This document shows, piece by piece, positions 1-9,960 of a stretch of 64,000 nucleotides of DNA. The notes under the pieces are model-generated. The model did not search any database and had not been told where the DNA came from. It worked only from the letters and a program-made list of their open reading frames with translations. The first letter of the stretch is position 1. Each line of letters begins with the position of its first letter. Made by a program: the position numbers and the translations under genes. Where the stretch lies: the NCBI GenBank assembly GCA_964030785.1, contig OZ034972.1, positions 54,563,538 through 54,627,537 on the forward strand. The letters are read 5' to 3'. The stretch comes from Siderastrea siderea. Lineage: Eukaryota; Cnidaria; Anthozoa; Scleractinia; Rhizangiidae.

Positions 1-1218
1 ATTCCATAGCCGTTAACCCCCCCCCCCCCTCCTGTTCAGATTTTTCACGTTTTCGTCAAGCCCTTTAGAATTCCCGGCAGGGTTCCCAAATACGCTCAAT
101 TTGGCGTATTTTACATCAAATTATTTCAAATGACTCGATTTGTACATAAAGGGAGTCATTATGACTCAGGAAATTCTGGGATGAAAATGTAAAAAAATAA
201 GGCTTTTCTCCTTACCCTTGTTCAACAGATACAACCTACATTAACTTTACATTGCCCCAAACTGGTACAGAACATTAAAATAAGAATATCGTGTGATGTA
301 CGTGTGTACACTTGAAAGATAAATACGATTGAGTGCACTGACATATCCGCCATCGAGCCTTCAGGGTCAGCAGTCGCTCCCAATCCCACGTGCTTCAAAA
401 TGGCTCAAAGCGTGGCAAAAGAGTTTCCCACTCCACTAAATGGACTAAATATTTTCTGGATCTGCTTTGACAAGAAAAAAGAGCGAATGAAGAAGTTCAT
501 CAACGTTGAGGCCTCTGAAGCTTGATGTACAACCCACATTTTATCGGTTTTCTTTTATAAATGAATGCAAACACATGCCTGATCGATCGATACTTGTCTT
601 GTATCCTGCTTCCGCGACGCAGTCGTCAGTTCGTGTTTTATTTACGAATTGGTAGTCCACAAAATAAGCATTTCAAGGAAGACACTCTTGTCTGTCTTCT
701 CTGGAAATCCGAGATCTGGAACTCCCCCATGCCTTCGGAATTCCAATCGTAAGTATCCCCCCATGCCTTCGGAATTCCAGTTCAAAGAACCCCGGCCCCT
801 TGACCTTGGATTTCCAAAAAGCCGTCCGTGGTATGGTATGGATAATATATATTTCCTGGAATTGCCCAAGTCGGTCATCGGACATTGGCCGACCAAAATT
901 TGTTCATGTCCGACGAAATCCCAAGTGTGGTCGGACATAATGTCCGGACAATTTTTTGATCATAAATCATTTTACGGCAATGATGAATAAATATCTGCCA
1001 ACCACATTTTTGTTTTTTCCGACCAAGATGCTGTCTTAGTAGAGCATATGTCCTTTCAAGTGAAAAAGTTATTTGCAGCCCTCTAATTAGGTAACGAGAA
1101 TCAGTGTAACAAGATTTTCTTTTAAATTCGTTTTCTTTTAACATTTTAGAAGCAGTTTTTCCCTTAGGAGTACTGAGCAACTTTTACATTTCCGTAGAAG
1201 TGGCTCATATACATGTAG

Positions 1219-1436
1219 GCCAGAGCTTATCCCCTTGGACGGGATGCTAGTCCATTGCAGGGTTAATCCCCCAGCATTAAGTTCACTGGTACCCGTTTAT
1301 ACACCTGGGTGGAGAATGGCACTGTGATAGTAAATTGTCTTGCCCAAGAACACAACACAGTGACCCCCGCCAGGCTTAAACTTGGACTGCTTGATCCAGA
1401 GTCCAACACCCTAACCATTAGGCCACCATGCCTCCC
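1219..1436 (-). repeat. tRNA-derived SINE copy 1
   Basis: On the minus strand this starts with a tRNA-like head containing an A-box-like GTGGCCTAATGGTTAG. It continues with GTGTTCTTGGGCAAGAC, CCCAGGTGTATAAA and a stretch ending near GGGATAAGCTCTGG. The same order of blocks occurs on the plus strand at 60623-60840, so this is a dispersed SINE family with an RNA polymerase III type promoter. It lies at the left edge of the window, downstream of exon 5 of gene A and probably in its next intron. The homology to the second copy is seen directly; the SINE class is inferred. Confidence 0.8.
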
Positions 1437-1505
1437 TGATTGGAAAGTCTGCCAGCCAAAAAAAAAATTTCAACTACAAAATTGATGAACTTGACAGTGA
1501 CTTAC

Positions 1506-1582
1506 CCAGATATTGGAACTGATGAATTTGACGGTGCAGGATAGTTATCATTTTCAACAACATCAAAGCTTGCTTTTTCATC
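1506..1582 (-). CDS. gene A exon 5: S8 segment before the His motif
   Basis: The acceptor GATTCCTTGCAG and donor TCTGG/GTAAGTC frame 77 nt, phase 0 to 2. The product is DEKASFDVVENDNYPAPSNS and five more residues. Convertases have ASFDVNDxDPDPxP here, directly before the HGTRCAG motif. The HGT exon must lie beyond position 1. Confidence 0.75.
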
Positions 1583-1901
1583 CTGCAAGGAATCAGGTAG
1601 TCGAGTAGCTTTTTTTGTCTTATGTGCATGCAATGTACATAACAATTCCCTACGTTTTGACCTTATGACTAAAAATTTCAAGGTTGCTGGGGACAGAATA
1701 CTCATCAGTTTGCATTTATATGTTAAGAACACATTAAAGCGATATTATTATGAAATATTGCATGCATGTGTGATCATCTGGAACTCATTGCATGTAACAA
1801 ATATAAATTATTTTGTATAAAAAAAAATTTGTCATTGAAGAATGGTTTTAATAATTTAAAACTGTATAACTTTCATACATGTAATAAACAGTGTAGCTTA
1901 C

Positions 1902-2038
1902 ATAGTTGGCTTGAATCTCTGGATGTTCTGGATCAAGACCCTCATCTACCACTGCACGGCAACGACCACTCCTGCACCAGTGATGTTTCTCTTCCAAACG
2001 TCAATCACATTGTATGTTGGCTGACCATTTTCTCTGTT
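1902..2038 (-). pseudogene. gene A exon 4: catalytic Asp exon with 5-nt insertion
   Basis: The exon lies between acceptor TTTCCTTCCAG and donor TAT/GTAAGC. It encodes NRENGQPTYNVIDVWKRNI, then GAGVVVAV, and, after a shift, VVDEGLDPEHPEIQANY with the S8 catalytic Asp. The DNA at the joint is GCCGTGCAGTGGTAGATGAG. Removing five bases would give 132 nt, a multiple of three that fits the phase-0 neighbours. As written the exon is 137 nt and hits TAG. The duplicated GTG around CA suggests a small tandem duplication. Confidence 0.75.
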
Positions 2039-2124
2039 CTGGAAGGAAATCGAGATAAAAATAGACATGTAATTCCCAGTACAGTGTGGACTCGACTGCA
2101 GTACTGTTCAGTCCTTATCAAAAG

Positions 2125-3288
2125 TAGCCTCCCATGCAGTTGTTCTTAGGGGCGATCGTGTTACACTCCTCCCCACGAACGCCTGCTTATCCGAGGCCAA
2201 CATTCCTTTCCGCCGCTTAGCCAATCAGATTTTACCTACTAAAGTCCGGAAGGTTGACCTTGACCGCAAGATGCCCTCCGCAGGACGAGACCAAAACAAT
2301 TGATCAGAGCTGTTAGTACTGTGTGCTCCAAGTTTAGGATGTTTCGCTTAAATTCATTCAGATGAAAGTAATTTCTGAATTTGCTGGCTACGGTAAATCG
2401 CTTGTTTATCAAGCTTGTCCTTTGATATTCGACAATCTCACCAATGCTTTGGCTCCATTGTGATTTCGCCGTTCGAGAAAATATTATTTGGTGCGCGATT
2501 CATTTATTGTTCATTTATGCATTTGCTCGAACGAAAAACATTTTTCGCAACCCTAAAATCGAAGGACCGTCAAACTATCGACTGGAAAAATACAATGCTA
2601 GCTTTGTAACACAACATTGAACGTTTAAATGAATTTGAGAATCGTTCAGGGGCAAGTTTGACGGAACGAAAAAATAATTCACCGCGCGATGAATTTGTTA
2701 TTGTGGTCACTATTTCCAAGTTCTACGCGTTCGTCAACTTGATCGGTTCATTGCTGTTTTCCCTTCGATTCATTGACTCGAAAATACCATAGATCTCTTC
2801 TTTGATGCCAAATTCTTCTTTGCTTTTTTCAAGATGCCAGAGTCTCTCATAGCATTTAGCATTGCAAATAAGCAATTCGGATCCACAGTTGTGATATTTT
2901 GTTGATGTTCTCACAGATTGCCAATTCGATCAGGCGAGGAAGATCATCTGCACTTTTCCCAAAACTTCTAACCCTTCCAGCAGATGATTGAATCAAAGCG
3001 TCACACAAAAAGCACTTGAATTCAAATCGATGGCATTTTCCGGTGTCTCAGCCATCATAACATGCCGTACTAAAGTGAAATATTCAAGCCTGCATGTCAA
3101 AGACAGAATTCACGGGAAATTTTATAACGATCATTTTGATTGTTCACTGACAGACAATGCCTCAATGGTGATTGATAGGTTGCCTGGCGAATAAAACAAT
3201 GGGAAAGGAATGTTGGCCTCCGTTAAGCAGGCGTTCGTGGGGAGGAGTGTAACACAATCGCCCCTAAGAACGACTGTGTGGGAGGCTA
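2125..3288. mobile_element. Mutator-like non-autonomous transposon, 1164 bp
   Basis: Terminal inverted repeats of about 87 bp start TAGCCTCCCA at both ends and share TTACACTCCTCCCCACGAAC internally. The element is flanked on both sides by the 9-bp direct repeat TATCAAAAG (2116-2124 and 3289-3297). Long inverted ends plus a 9-bp target duplication are the hallmark of Mutator-like elements. No transposase frame is seen inside, so it depends on an element elsewhere. It lies in intron 3 of gene A. Confidence 0.85.
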
Positions 3289-4640
3289 TATCAAAAGATA
3301 ATTGTAAATTGTTGTATATTACAATTACTAAACCCATGAAAAAGTTATTAAATAAATTAAGCCTAAAAGCAGAGCTCCTGGGTTATTTAATTTGCCCTTT
3401 TTTTAAATCTGAATTTACTAACCATTAACAAAAAAAATACAGTCAAGCCCGCAATCAAATTTAAACCATTACCTGGTCAGCAGTCAACTTAACAAAAATG
3501 CGACCTCAATACACTTGAGCCCGCGATATGTTCATTGATACTGGTCAGTATTTACCTACTAGAAGATGGTTTTCAATGTTCTATAAGAAAATAATGCATG
3601 CTTGAGGTCTAGAAAAGCTGCTAATGGCTGCCTGAGCCGATACAATGTAGGCGAGGGCATTCAGCGCCTTTTTTACACTTCAAAAGTGCATTTTTTCTTA
3701 TAGGGCATAGGAAAACCATCTTCTAGTTGGTTTAGAATATAGCATAACAACACTTACAAGACTCGCCGCTGCTTACGGCAGTTACAAATGCACGCAGCAT
3801 TGGTAAAGTGAAAGTTTAGTTTATTGTTTTCTTTGACAACTTCTTTGTAAATGAACAAAGATACCAGTTCATTTGTATTTCCAATTCATATTCCTTTCTC
3901 GAACTACTAAAAGATTCTGATAGGCTGACAAAGCCAAAAAACCTACTGAATTTTTTAGGCATTCAAGTTTGGTCACCTTATTTCAACTTCATTCAAAATT
4001 TTTATGCCTTTGTTTCGCAGCAAGTTTTTCAAACTCGCCACTGTAGTTAAGCGTTTCTAGAATCCTACTTGTTTGGTTAAATAATTTCCATTCAATTTTA
4101 GACAGTTAACGATGAAATGGTGGCGTAAAAAACTCCAAAGAAGAACAACAAATTTCAATGATTCTTTCTTCACCTGCCGCCTTCCTTGGCACTGTCTAAC
4201 TTCGTAAATTAAGCACGTAGAACGTTTCTGATGAAAGCTTGCTGTATCAAAGATCATTTAAACCACAAAACAAGATAATAGCGGCAAAGTCGTTCAGTGA
4301 AATTTGTTACACAATTTACACATCCGGAGTTCCGGGCTTCTATAGCTTTTAGCTATGTTCTATCAAAAAATATGCCCGCAAGAATTCCATAGCATGTGTA
4401 CAGTGGCTATATTCTAAATTCCATTGTTTTTTGTCTTGTTTTGCCTATTAAAAACTATAACTAATAGATGTTGTTTCACGGTTTATACATGTATGAAATC
4501 AGTCTTGCATGACTTGTTTAATTTGGTCACAAAAAAAAATGTAAAAGAATGAGTTGGTCAGGTGACCTGACTGAGTATGGCCTGGTGTAAGAATTCTGTA
4601 CAGCAAGTTAAAAAACATGATACTGTATAAGCGCACTCAC

Positions 4641-4748
4641 AATATACCACATTTGTTCTAATCCTGGGTCATTAGCATGAAAGCCCATGACTGAATAAGA
4701 TGAGAGCAAATTGTAAGACTTCAATTCTTGCTGTTCCACCATTTTGAC
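4641..4748 (-). CDS. gene A exon 3: end of prodomain, start of mature enzyme
   Basis: The acceptor CTTATCAG and donor ATT/GTGAGT frame 36 codons in phase 0. The end DPGLEQMWYI matches the 'DPxFPxQWYL' motif at the start of convertase catalytic domains. The preceding part starts VKMVEQQELK, typical of the prodomain end. The multibasic primary cleavage site expected between the two is absent; the residues there are LLSSYSVMGFHAN. Confidence 0.75.
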
Positions 4749-4949
4749 CTGATAAGTAACAATCATTTAAAATAAATAATTTATTAAATATTGGTGCCAG
4801 TACATAATTAATAATAATTATTGTTTTTTAATAAATTATTTTCCCCATTGCAGTAGTTAATGCCTGTTTGGTCTTAACTGTCACAGTCCTGGTATTATAG
4901 AGAAAGTTGACAAAGCTTCCAGTAATTATACATGGATGGTTTACAGGAG

Positions 4950-5143
4950 TACAGTCAACTCTATCTAAGATGGACACCATCGGGACCAACTCCAACTGTC
5001 CATCTTAGAGAAGTGTCCGTCTTATAGGGAGTTTAGTTACAGTAAAATGACTGAAAAACGGCAAGGGCGGGACCAACACCAGATGTCTGTCTTATAAAGG
5101 TGACCGTCTTATGGAGGTGTCCTCTAAGAGAGAGTTGACTGTA
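4950..5143. mobile_element. Tc1/mariner-type MITE
   Basis: Both ends carry TACAGTCAACTCT..CT(A/T)AGA in inverted orientation (ACAGTCAACT at 4951-4960, AGTTGACTGTA at the right end). The inside repeats GTCCGTCTTATAG-like blocks. The element is about 194 bp, has no coding capacity and is flanked by TA. It lies in intron 2 of gene A. Confidence 0.75.
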
Positions 5144-5865
5144 TTCAATAAAACAACCACAGTAAAGTAGGCCATGCACAGATAGTTAAGGTGGCTGAAC
5201 ACAGTTTTCCAATCTTTAAAGTACCTATCCTTTATTTTGCACTCAAAACCAAACAGTGGCAGCTGATGAGCTCAAAATTGGCAAGTTACAAGATAAGCTA
5301 CTGCATTCGTAATATTTGTGTGCCACTTTACACCATGATGCATTACCATGGCAACACAGCTAATTATAAATCAACCAAAAAGATTGAAATCTTTACCATT
5401 TTAGAAAATTCAGTCGGTAGAATTTTTTCATCACTTGTGTACAACAAACATGGAGAAATTGTGACATTTTAACATTGAAGTTTTAAAGATTTAACAGAGG
5501 GAATTCTAATTTTTCGCTGTTTTATGTTTTCATGTATTGTCCTGGAATGTTTAAAAATTCCTTTTTTAAATCCCAGATTTTTTGTACAGTAATCAGTAGT
5601 TTTCTTGTCTTCTAGAGTACAGCCTTGCAAAATTTCTTAAAAATCTAACGACTGGCTCGCTAGAAATCACACCTTTCTGGTAGGACAATAAAATGCCTGA
5701 TCGCAGCTTTTTGAGCAACTTTTCTCAAAGCCTTCAGCGGGCACATCGGGACTCATATTAGCAATGAATCTAAAGAGTGCGCGGAAACTGTATTCAGCCA
5801 CCTTAATGGTACTGATACATTTTACCTCTTTTAAGCTATAAAAACCTAAATTAAAGTTAACTTAC

Positions 5866-5964
5866 ATTTGGCTCAAACACTAGTCCTTTATGTAGATGGG
5901 TAGTTGGTATATTGGATATTCTTTCAACCAGTTGATGTTCAAAACTGTAGTAATTGTCAACAAC
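5866..5964 (-). CDS. gene A exon 2: prodomain
   Basis: The acceptor TTTCTTTGTTTAG and donor AAT/GTAAGT frame 33 codons, phase 0 to 0. The product starts VVDNYYSFEH, the position where convertases have the 'G..YHF.H' segment of the prodomain. It directly continues the exon 1 frame. Confidence 0.75.
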
Positions 5965-6113
5965 CTAAACAAAGAAATAAACTACAGGTAAGTGCTGAAT
6001 TAATAATACCATGCAAGAAGCACACTCATATCCAATCATACAATCATACAATCACAGTGCCGTCCTCAAGCAATAATTGATGCAAAGACTTACATGTACT
6101 TGTGGAGAATTAG

Positions 6114-6285
6114 CAGTGGCGGATCTAGGGGAGGAGTTCGGGGGCCCAGACCCCACCATATTTTTAGGCCAAATAGAGGCCCATTGTGCCAAGGTAAATT
6201 ATTTTTGAGAGTGCATTCCCCCCTTATTCCATGGTCTGGATGATCGCCCCCCTCCCCCTTATCTGAAGGTCTGGATCAGCCACTG
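6114..6285. mobile_element. MITE with CAGTGGCGGATC ends
   Basis: The left end CAGTGGCGGATCTAGG is the inverse of the right end CTGGATCAGCCACTG. The inside is G/C-run rich and non-coding. The total is 172 bp. I could not define a target duplication. It lies in intron 1 of gene A. Confidence 0.6.
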
Positions 6286-6293
6286 AAAGGTAC

Positions 6294-7017
6294 AGGAGGC
6301 AGGAGGTTTGGACACCCTGTCCCCCCAGGAGTAGTCAATCGATAAAATTTGATATCGGAAAATCATTCGATGATTCGATATCTATCGATAAATTGATTTT
6401 AAACAATATCAACTTTATTGGTCAATCAATAGAAATTGAAAATCACACGCTGAAGAATTGTTAAATTTATTGATTTTATCAGATTTATAAATCGTTATAA
6501 AATCGATAAAAATTATCCTGTGTCCATTGAGACAGCGTTTGATTGTGACTATTAAAATGTAGATTTCAAAGGCGGCACTGAAATGATTTGTTGACAAGCA
6601 CTGTACAAGAGACCAAAGAAACTGCATTATGAACCAGGTATCTAAAGCGGATTTCAAATACAACACATGCCGAGCATATTACTAAAATTCTACGGAAAAA
6701 ATGTAGCAATTTTTAATCGATAAACGGTCATGGAATTTGTTATAAGTGTTTCTGTGAGCTCTATAATATCTTTTGGTGTTTCCATTTCGAAAAATGGTAC
6801 CATAATTTAGTTTCGATAAATTCGGTATTTATCGATAAAATCGATAGCCCTAATTCAAAAATCAACAATTATCAATTACTCACCACAAAATCTTTTATTG
6901 ATTTTTATCGAATTTCGAAAAAAATTACTAGATTTTTATCGATTGTTATCAAATGTTATCGATTGTCGATATTATCAATTGACTTCTCCGGGTGTCCCCC
7001 TCCACTGACTCCTAACT
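6294..7017. mobile_element. inverted-repeat element rich in ATCGAT
   Basis: The left arm (AGGAGGCAGGAGG..GGACACCC..AGTAGTCAATCGAT) is inverted at the right end (ATCAATTGACTTCTCC..GGGTGTCC..CTCCACTGACTCCT). The body is full of ATCGATAAA and TTTATCGAT words and can fold back on itself over most of its length. There is no open frame of note and the target duplication is unclear. Confidence 0.5.
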
Positions 7018-7340
7018 CTTGAAGCTAGCGTAATCGAGGTTTCTTTAGAAACAAGTCACTTTTGAAATTTAGACTTTTCTGGTATCTCTCGCAAGAGTCT
7101 CATGATCCTCAAAATAAACAGCTTTGAAAAACGCAGGCAAACGAGCCACTAAGTCTACACAGTATTTATTTTTCATCGTGGTGTAAGATAGGAAAGATAA
7201 ACGTTTAAAAACAAATCTCTCGTTCTTTACATCCACAGCCGAGGCAAACGAGCCACCGGATACACCGTCTTCAAAAGTCGCCCTGCACTGTGTAGTTAGC
7301 AATAGGCCTATAATTTCGAGCAGTAATAACAGAAGCTCAC

Positions 7341-7511
7341 CTTCCCTTGGTTTACAAAGCCATGTTTTCGCGCCAATCTATTTGCCTCGTCATTATCACC
7401 ATCGATTTGCACCGTCCACCGATTCGAGTATTCCAAAGCTTTCGAAAAGAAAATCACAGAGCAAGAGACAGCCCAAAATAAAAGGGTTTTAGACTGTATG
7501 AATATGGCCAT
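7341..7511 (-). CDS. gene A exon 1: signal peptide and prodomain start
   Basis: Start ATG at 7511-7509 was chosen because it opens a good signal peptide (MAIFIQSKTLLFWAVSCSVI). An in-frame ATG further upstream would put a charged leader in front. Residues 28-55 match the convertase prodomain (NRWTVQIDGDN, LARKHGF). The exon has 57 codons and ends in phase 0 at a GGGAAG/GTGAGC donor. A degenerate copy of its 5' part lies just upstream at 7645-7765. Confidence 0.8.
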
Positions 7512-7644
7512 TTTCTCAGGATCTGGTGAAAGCTTACTTCCTTGTTTAGTAGAGAGGTAAAAAAAATTTCGCTCTCGCTGAGAAGAGTTCAAGTATCCAT
7601 TTCATCTGTCACGTCCTGACATCACGTTGCAGACAAGTCAAAAT

Positions 7645-7765
7645 AAAAGAGTTATCGACTGCATTATCATGGCATTTTCTCGGGATCTTCTTAGAAAAAT
7701 TTGACATTTTGGGCTTCAACTTCCCGTGTACGTGCCGGTTCAATGGAGAGGTTACAAAGCCAGTC
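7645..7765 (-). repeat. degenerate duplicate of gene A first exon region
   Basis: On the minus strand this reads GGTTACAAAG-side sequence, then ATCCCGAGAAAATGCCATGA and CTCTTTTATTTTGAC. It parallels the gene A first exon (CTGAGAAAATGGCCATATT, CCCTTTTATTTTGGGCTG). It is a partial tandem copy with a broken frame. A further remnant in the opposite orientation lies at 33640-33750. Confidence 0.5.
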
Positions 7766-8181
7766 CTGGTATTTAGATAAATACGTGGTATAATATATCA
7801 TTACGTGTCTCAGTATTGTCTTTCCACTGAGTGCCTCCCCGCAGCCGTAGTGATGTTTTGCGCGAACCGTTTGAGGCTAATAACTTAAAAACTGTCGAAG
7901 CTTTTGTTTTTGATCTATATTTTACTAACAGACAAAGCAAACGTTAAATAGATTATGTCGCATGCAATTTTGAACTGACCGGGGAAAGTGAGTGTTCGCG
8001 CAAAAACATCTCTGCGGGGGGGAAGCGTAGGCCCTTATCGATTTTGCTAGTAAAACAAGCATATTATGCTACTAGTTGTGCCCAATTTTTTTCCAAGTTA
8101 TGCTCGTTGTTGAAAATTATGCTAAATTTTCTTAAAGTATGCTTCCTTATACGATCAGGAAATGGGACTTTTTCACGTCAG

Positions 8182-8470
8182 ATAGTTCATTGTCCTTCCT
8201 GCATACTTATTAGCATTTAGTAATGGGAAAGTCAATCCAGACGAGCAAGCTCGCTGAGGAAGACACGAAGGTGCTAATAAAGTAAGCAGAAGGGGTGGGT
8301 GGGTGGGGCGATTCCAACCAAAGTTAGTCAAACTGACAACTATGAATAATTAACACATGCTTATATACTATGCACAAAGTCTAATGAATATTAATAGGGT
8401 ATAAATAGTTCATTGTCCTTCCTGCATACTTATTAGCATTTAGTTATGGGAAGGTCAACCCAGACTGCGC
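8182..8470. repeat. paired direct repeat, spacing 223 bp
   Basis: ATAGTTCATTGTCCTTCCTG and the following 40 bases (to GTCAAYCCAGAC) occur at 8182 and 8405 with few differences. A diverged relative of the same pair occurs at 48981 and 49211. The surrounding stretch 7770-9660 holds no gene that I can support. Confidence 0.6.
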
Positions 8471-9661
8471 TGCACCTATCGCTAAAGAATCACCTAGATT
8501 ATCCAGGCAGATATACCAAAATATAGCTCCTACCTCCCCCATCCTCAATCCCAATCCCCATTTTCCCAACCCTTACCAATCGTCGAAACTCCCTTGAAAT
8601 AATATTGTGGCCAACAGCACACATTTCTAGCCACGTGAGGTAACGTTCCGATTAGAAAGGCTGTTGATTTGGCTAGCGTACTTTAGGAGTCGCTCTTGGT
8701 CCGCGGCCAACTCAAAGGGGGGGGGGGGGTTGAAAACCTCTCCCAAGGGTTGACGTGTGCCTCAACAATTAGGGGAACAATAGTCGTTGGTGTAGAACCA
8801 CCAAAAGCTCAATAGAAACAAATGGTAAATTGAATCTGCTTGTCCGTTACACAGCCATTTCAGACACGCTACTTTGAATGCATTATCGTGAGCCTTATGT
8901 CTAAGGAAAACAATAGCTAACACGCGATTGGCTCTAAACACACTCTCTTGAGAATTTACGCACGCTCGACACTACAGTTGTTAGACAGCGGTCTTCAGTA
9001 AGCAACATAAGCTAATGTTGACCTCCATTGCAGAAACCTGGCATACTGATAAGTCTGCATGTGTGATGCTAAAGAGCAAAAAAGGTTTGAAGGTCCGTCT
9101 CGCAGAGACTTAATGAGGGCATGGTTGGAAGGCAGACCCTGTTTTCAGGAAAGCAAAGCATCATTGTTTGACTTATTCCTTTAGGCCCCTTGTGGAGAAA
9201 AGGGCGTTTTACCCGACCAAAATCGTCGAACCTGTCATCACCAACAAAGAGTTGAGCTTTGAAAAGGCTTGATCTTTTGCCAGACTGAAATAACGGGGAA
9301 CGAACCCGTACGTTCATGCGATTAAGTTTTCTAAAGACAAAATCACCAAATCCTTAAAAGAAAGGTTCAGCTTGTTTTTGAAATAACTCTCCTCAGTGAT
9401 GATTGATAAATAAGACTTGACTAAGGGGTTAGCAGGCCTGGGGAGGGGAAAAACAATCGCCGATCTCCCTTACTTGTTGAATATATGGCTCTCATTTTCC
9501 CAATAATCGAGCCAACTGATCCAAGCGCTCAACACTTACGACAGCAATAGTGCAAAACAAACAATTCACCAAACAATGGGCACGTATCAAAATGCACCAC
9601 CTCCCCAGGTTCAGGCCATCTGGTGCTGCCGAGCACATGTCTCTGTGAGGTTGATTCTATT

Positions 9662-9701
<40 letters not shown>

Positions 9702-9960
9702 TAAAGCAGTTTATTGATTAACACTGACTTACAATACATTACAATACATAGCTTACTTACAATTACAATACACTACAATATATAGCTTACTTACAGAGAA
9801 TAATTTACGTTACACAAAGGGCATGCAGAAACTAAAAAAAAAAAAAGAATATATTACAGAGAACAGGAAACCTGGGTGCCTACTTTTGTTGTTATTATAT
9901 CTATTATTTCTATATGTGTTTATTTTAATATATACTTATTTCTATAGTTATTGTTACGGA

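Larger units (their letters stand above)
1506..7511 (-). pseudogene. proprotein convertase-like gene A, 5' part, with frameshift
   Basis: Five exons on the minus strand (7341-7511, 5866-5964, 4641-4748, 1902-2038, 1506-1582) have canonical splice sites. They give a signal peptide, the S8 prodomain (RWTVQIDGDNDEANRLARKHGF; convertases have WAVxIxGG...ARKHGF here), and the start of the S8 catalytic domain with the Asp motif VVDEGLDPEHPEI. Family role: calcium-dependent Ser protease of the secretory pathway that cuts precursors after basic residues. Two oddities are visible. No RxKR-type site separates the prodomain from the catalytic domain. Exon 4 carries 5 extra nucleotides that bring a TAG stop into frame just before the catalytic Asp. 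The His- and Ser-containing exons lie beyond the left edge. It may be a pseudogene, a null allele, or a functional gene with a local assembly error. Typed as pseudogene because the frame is broken as given. Confidence 0.75.
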
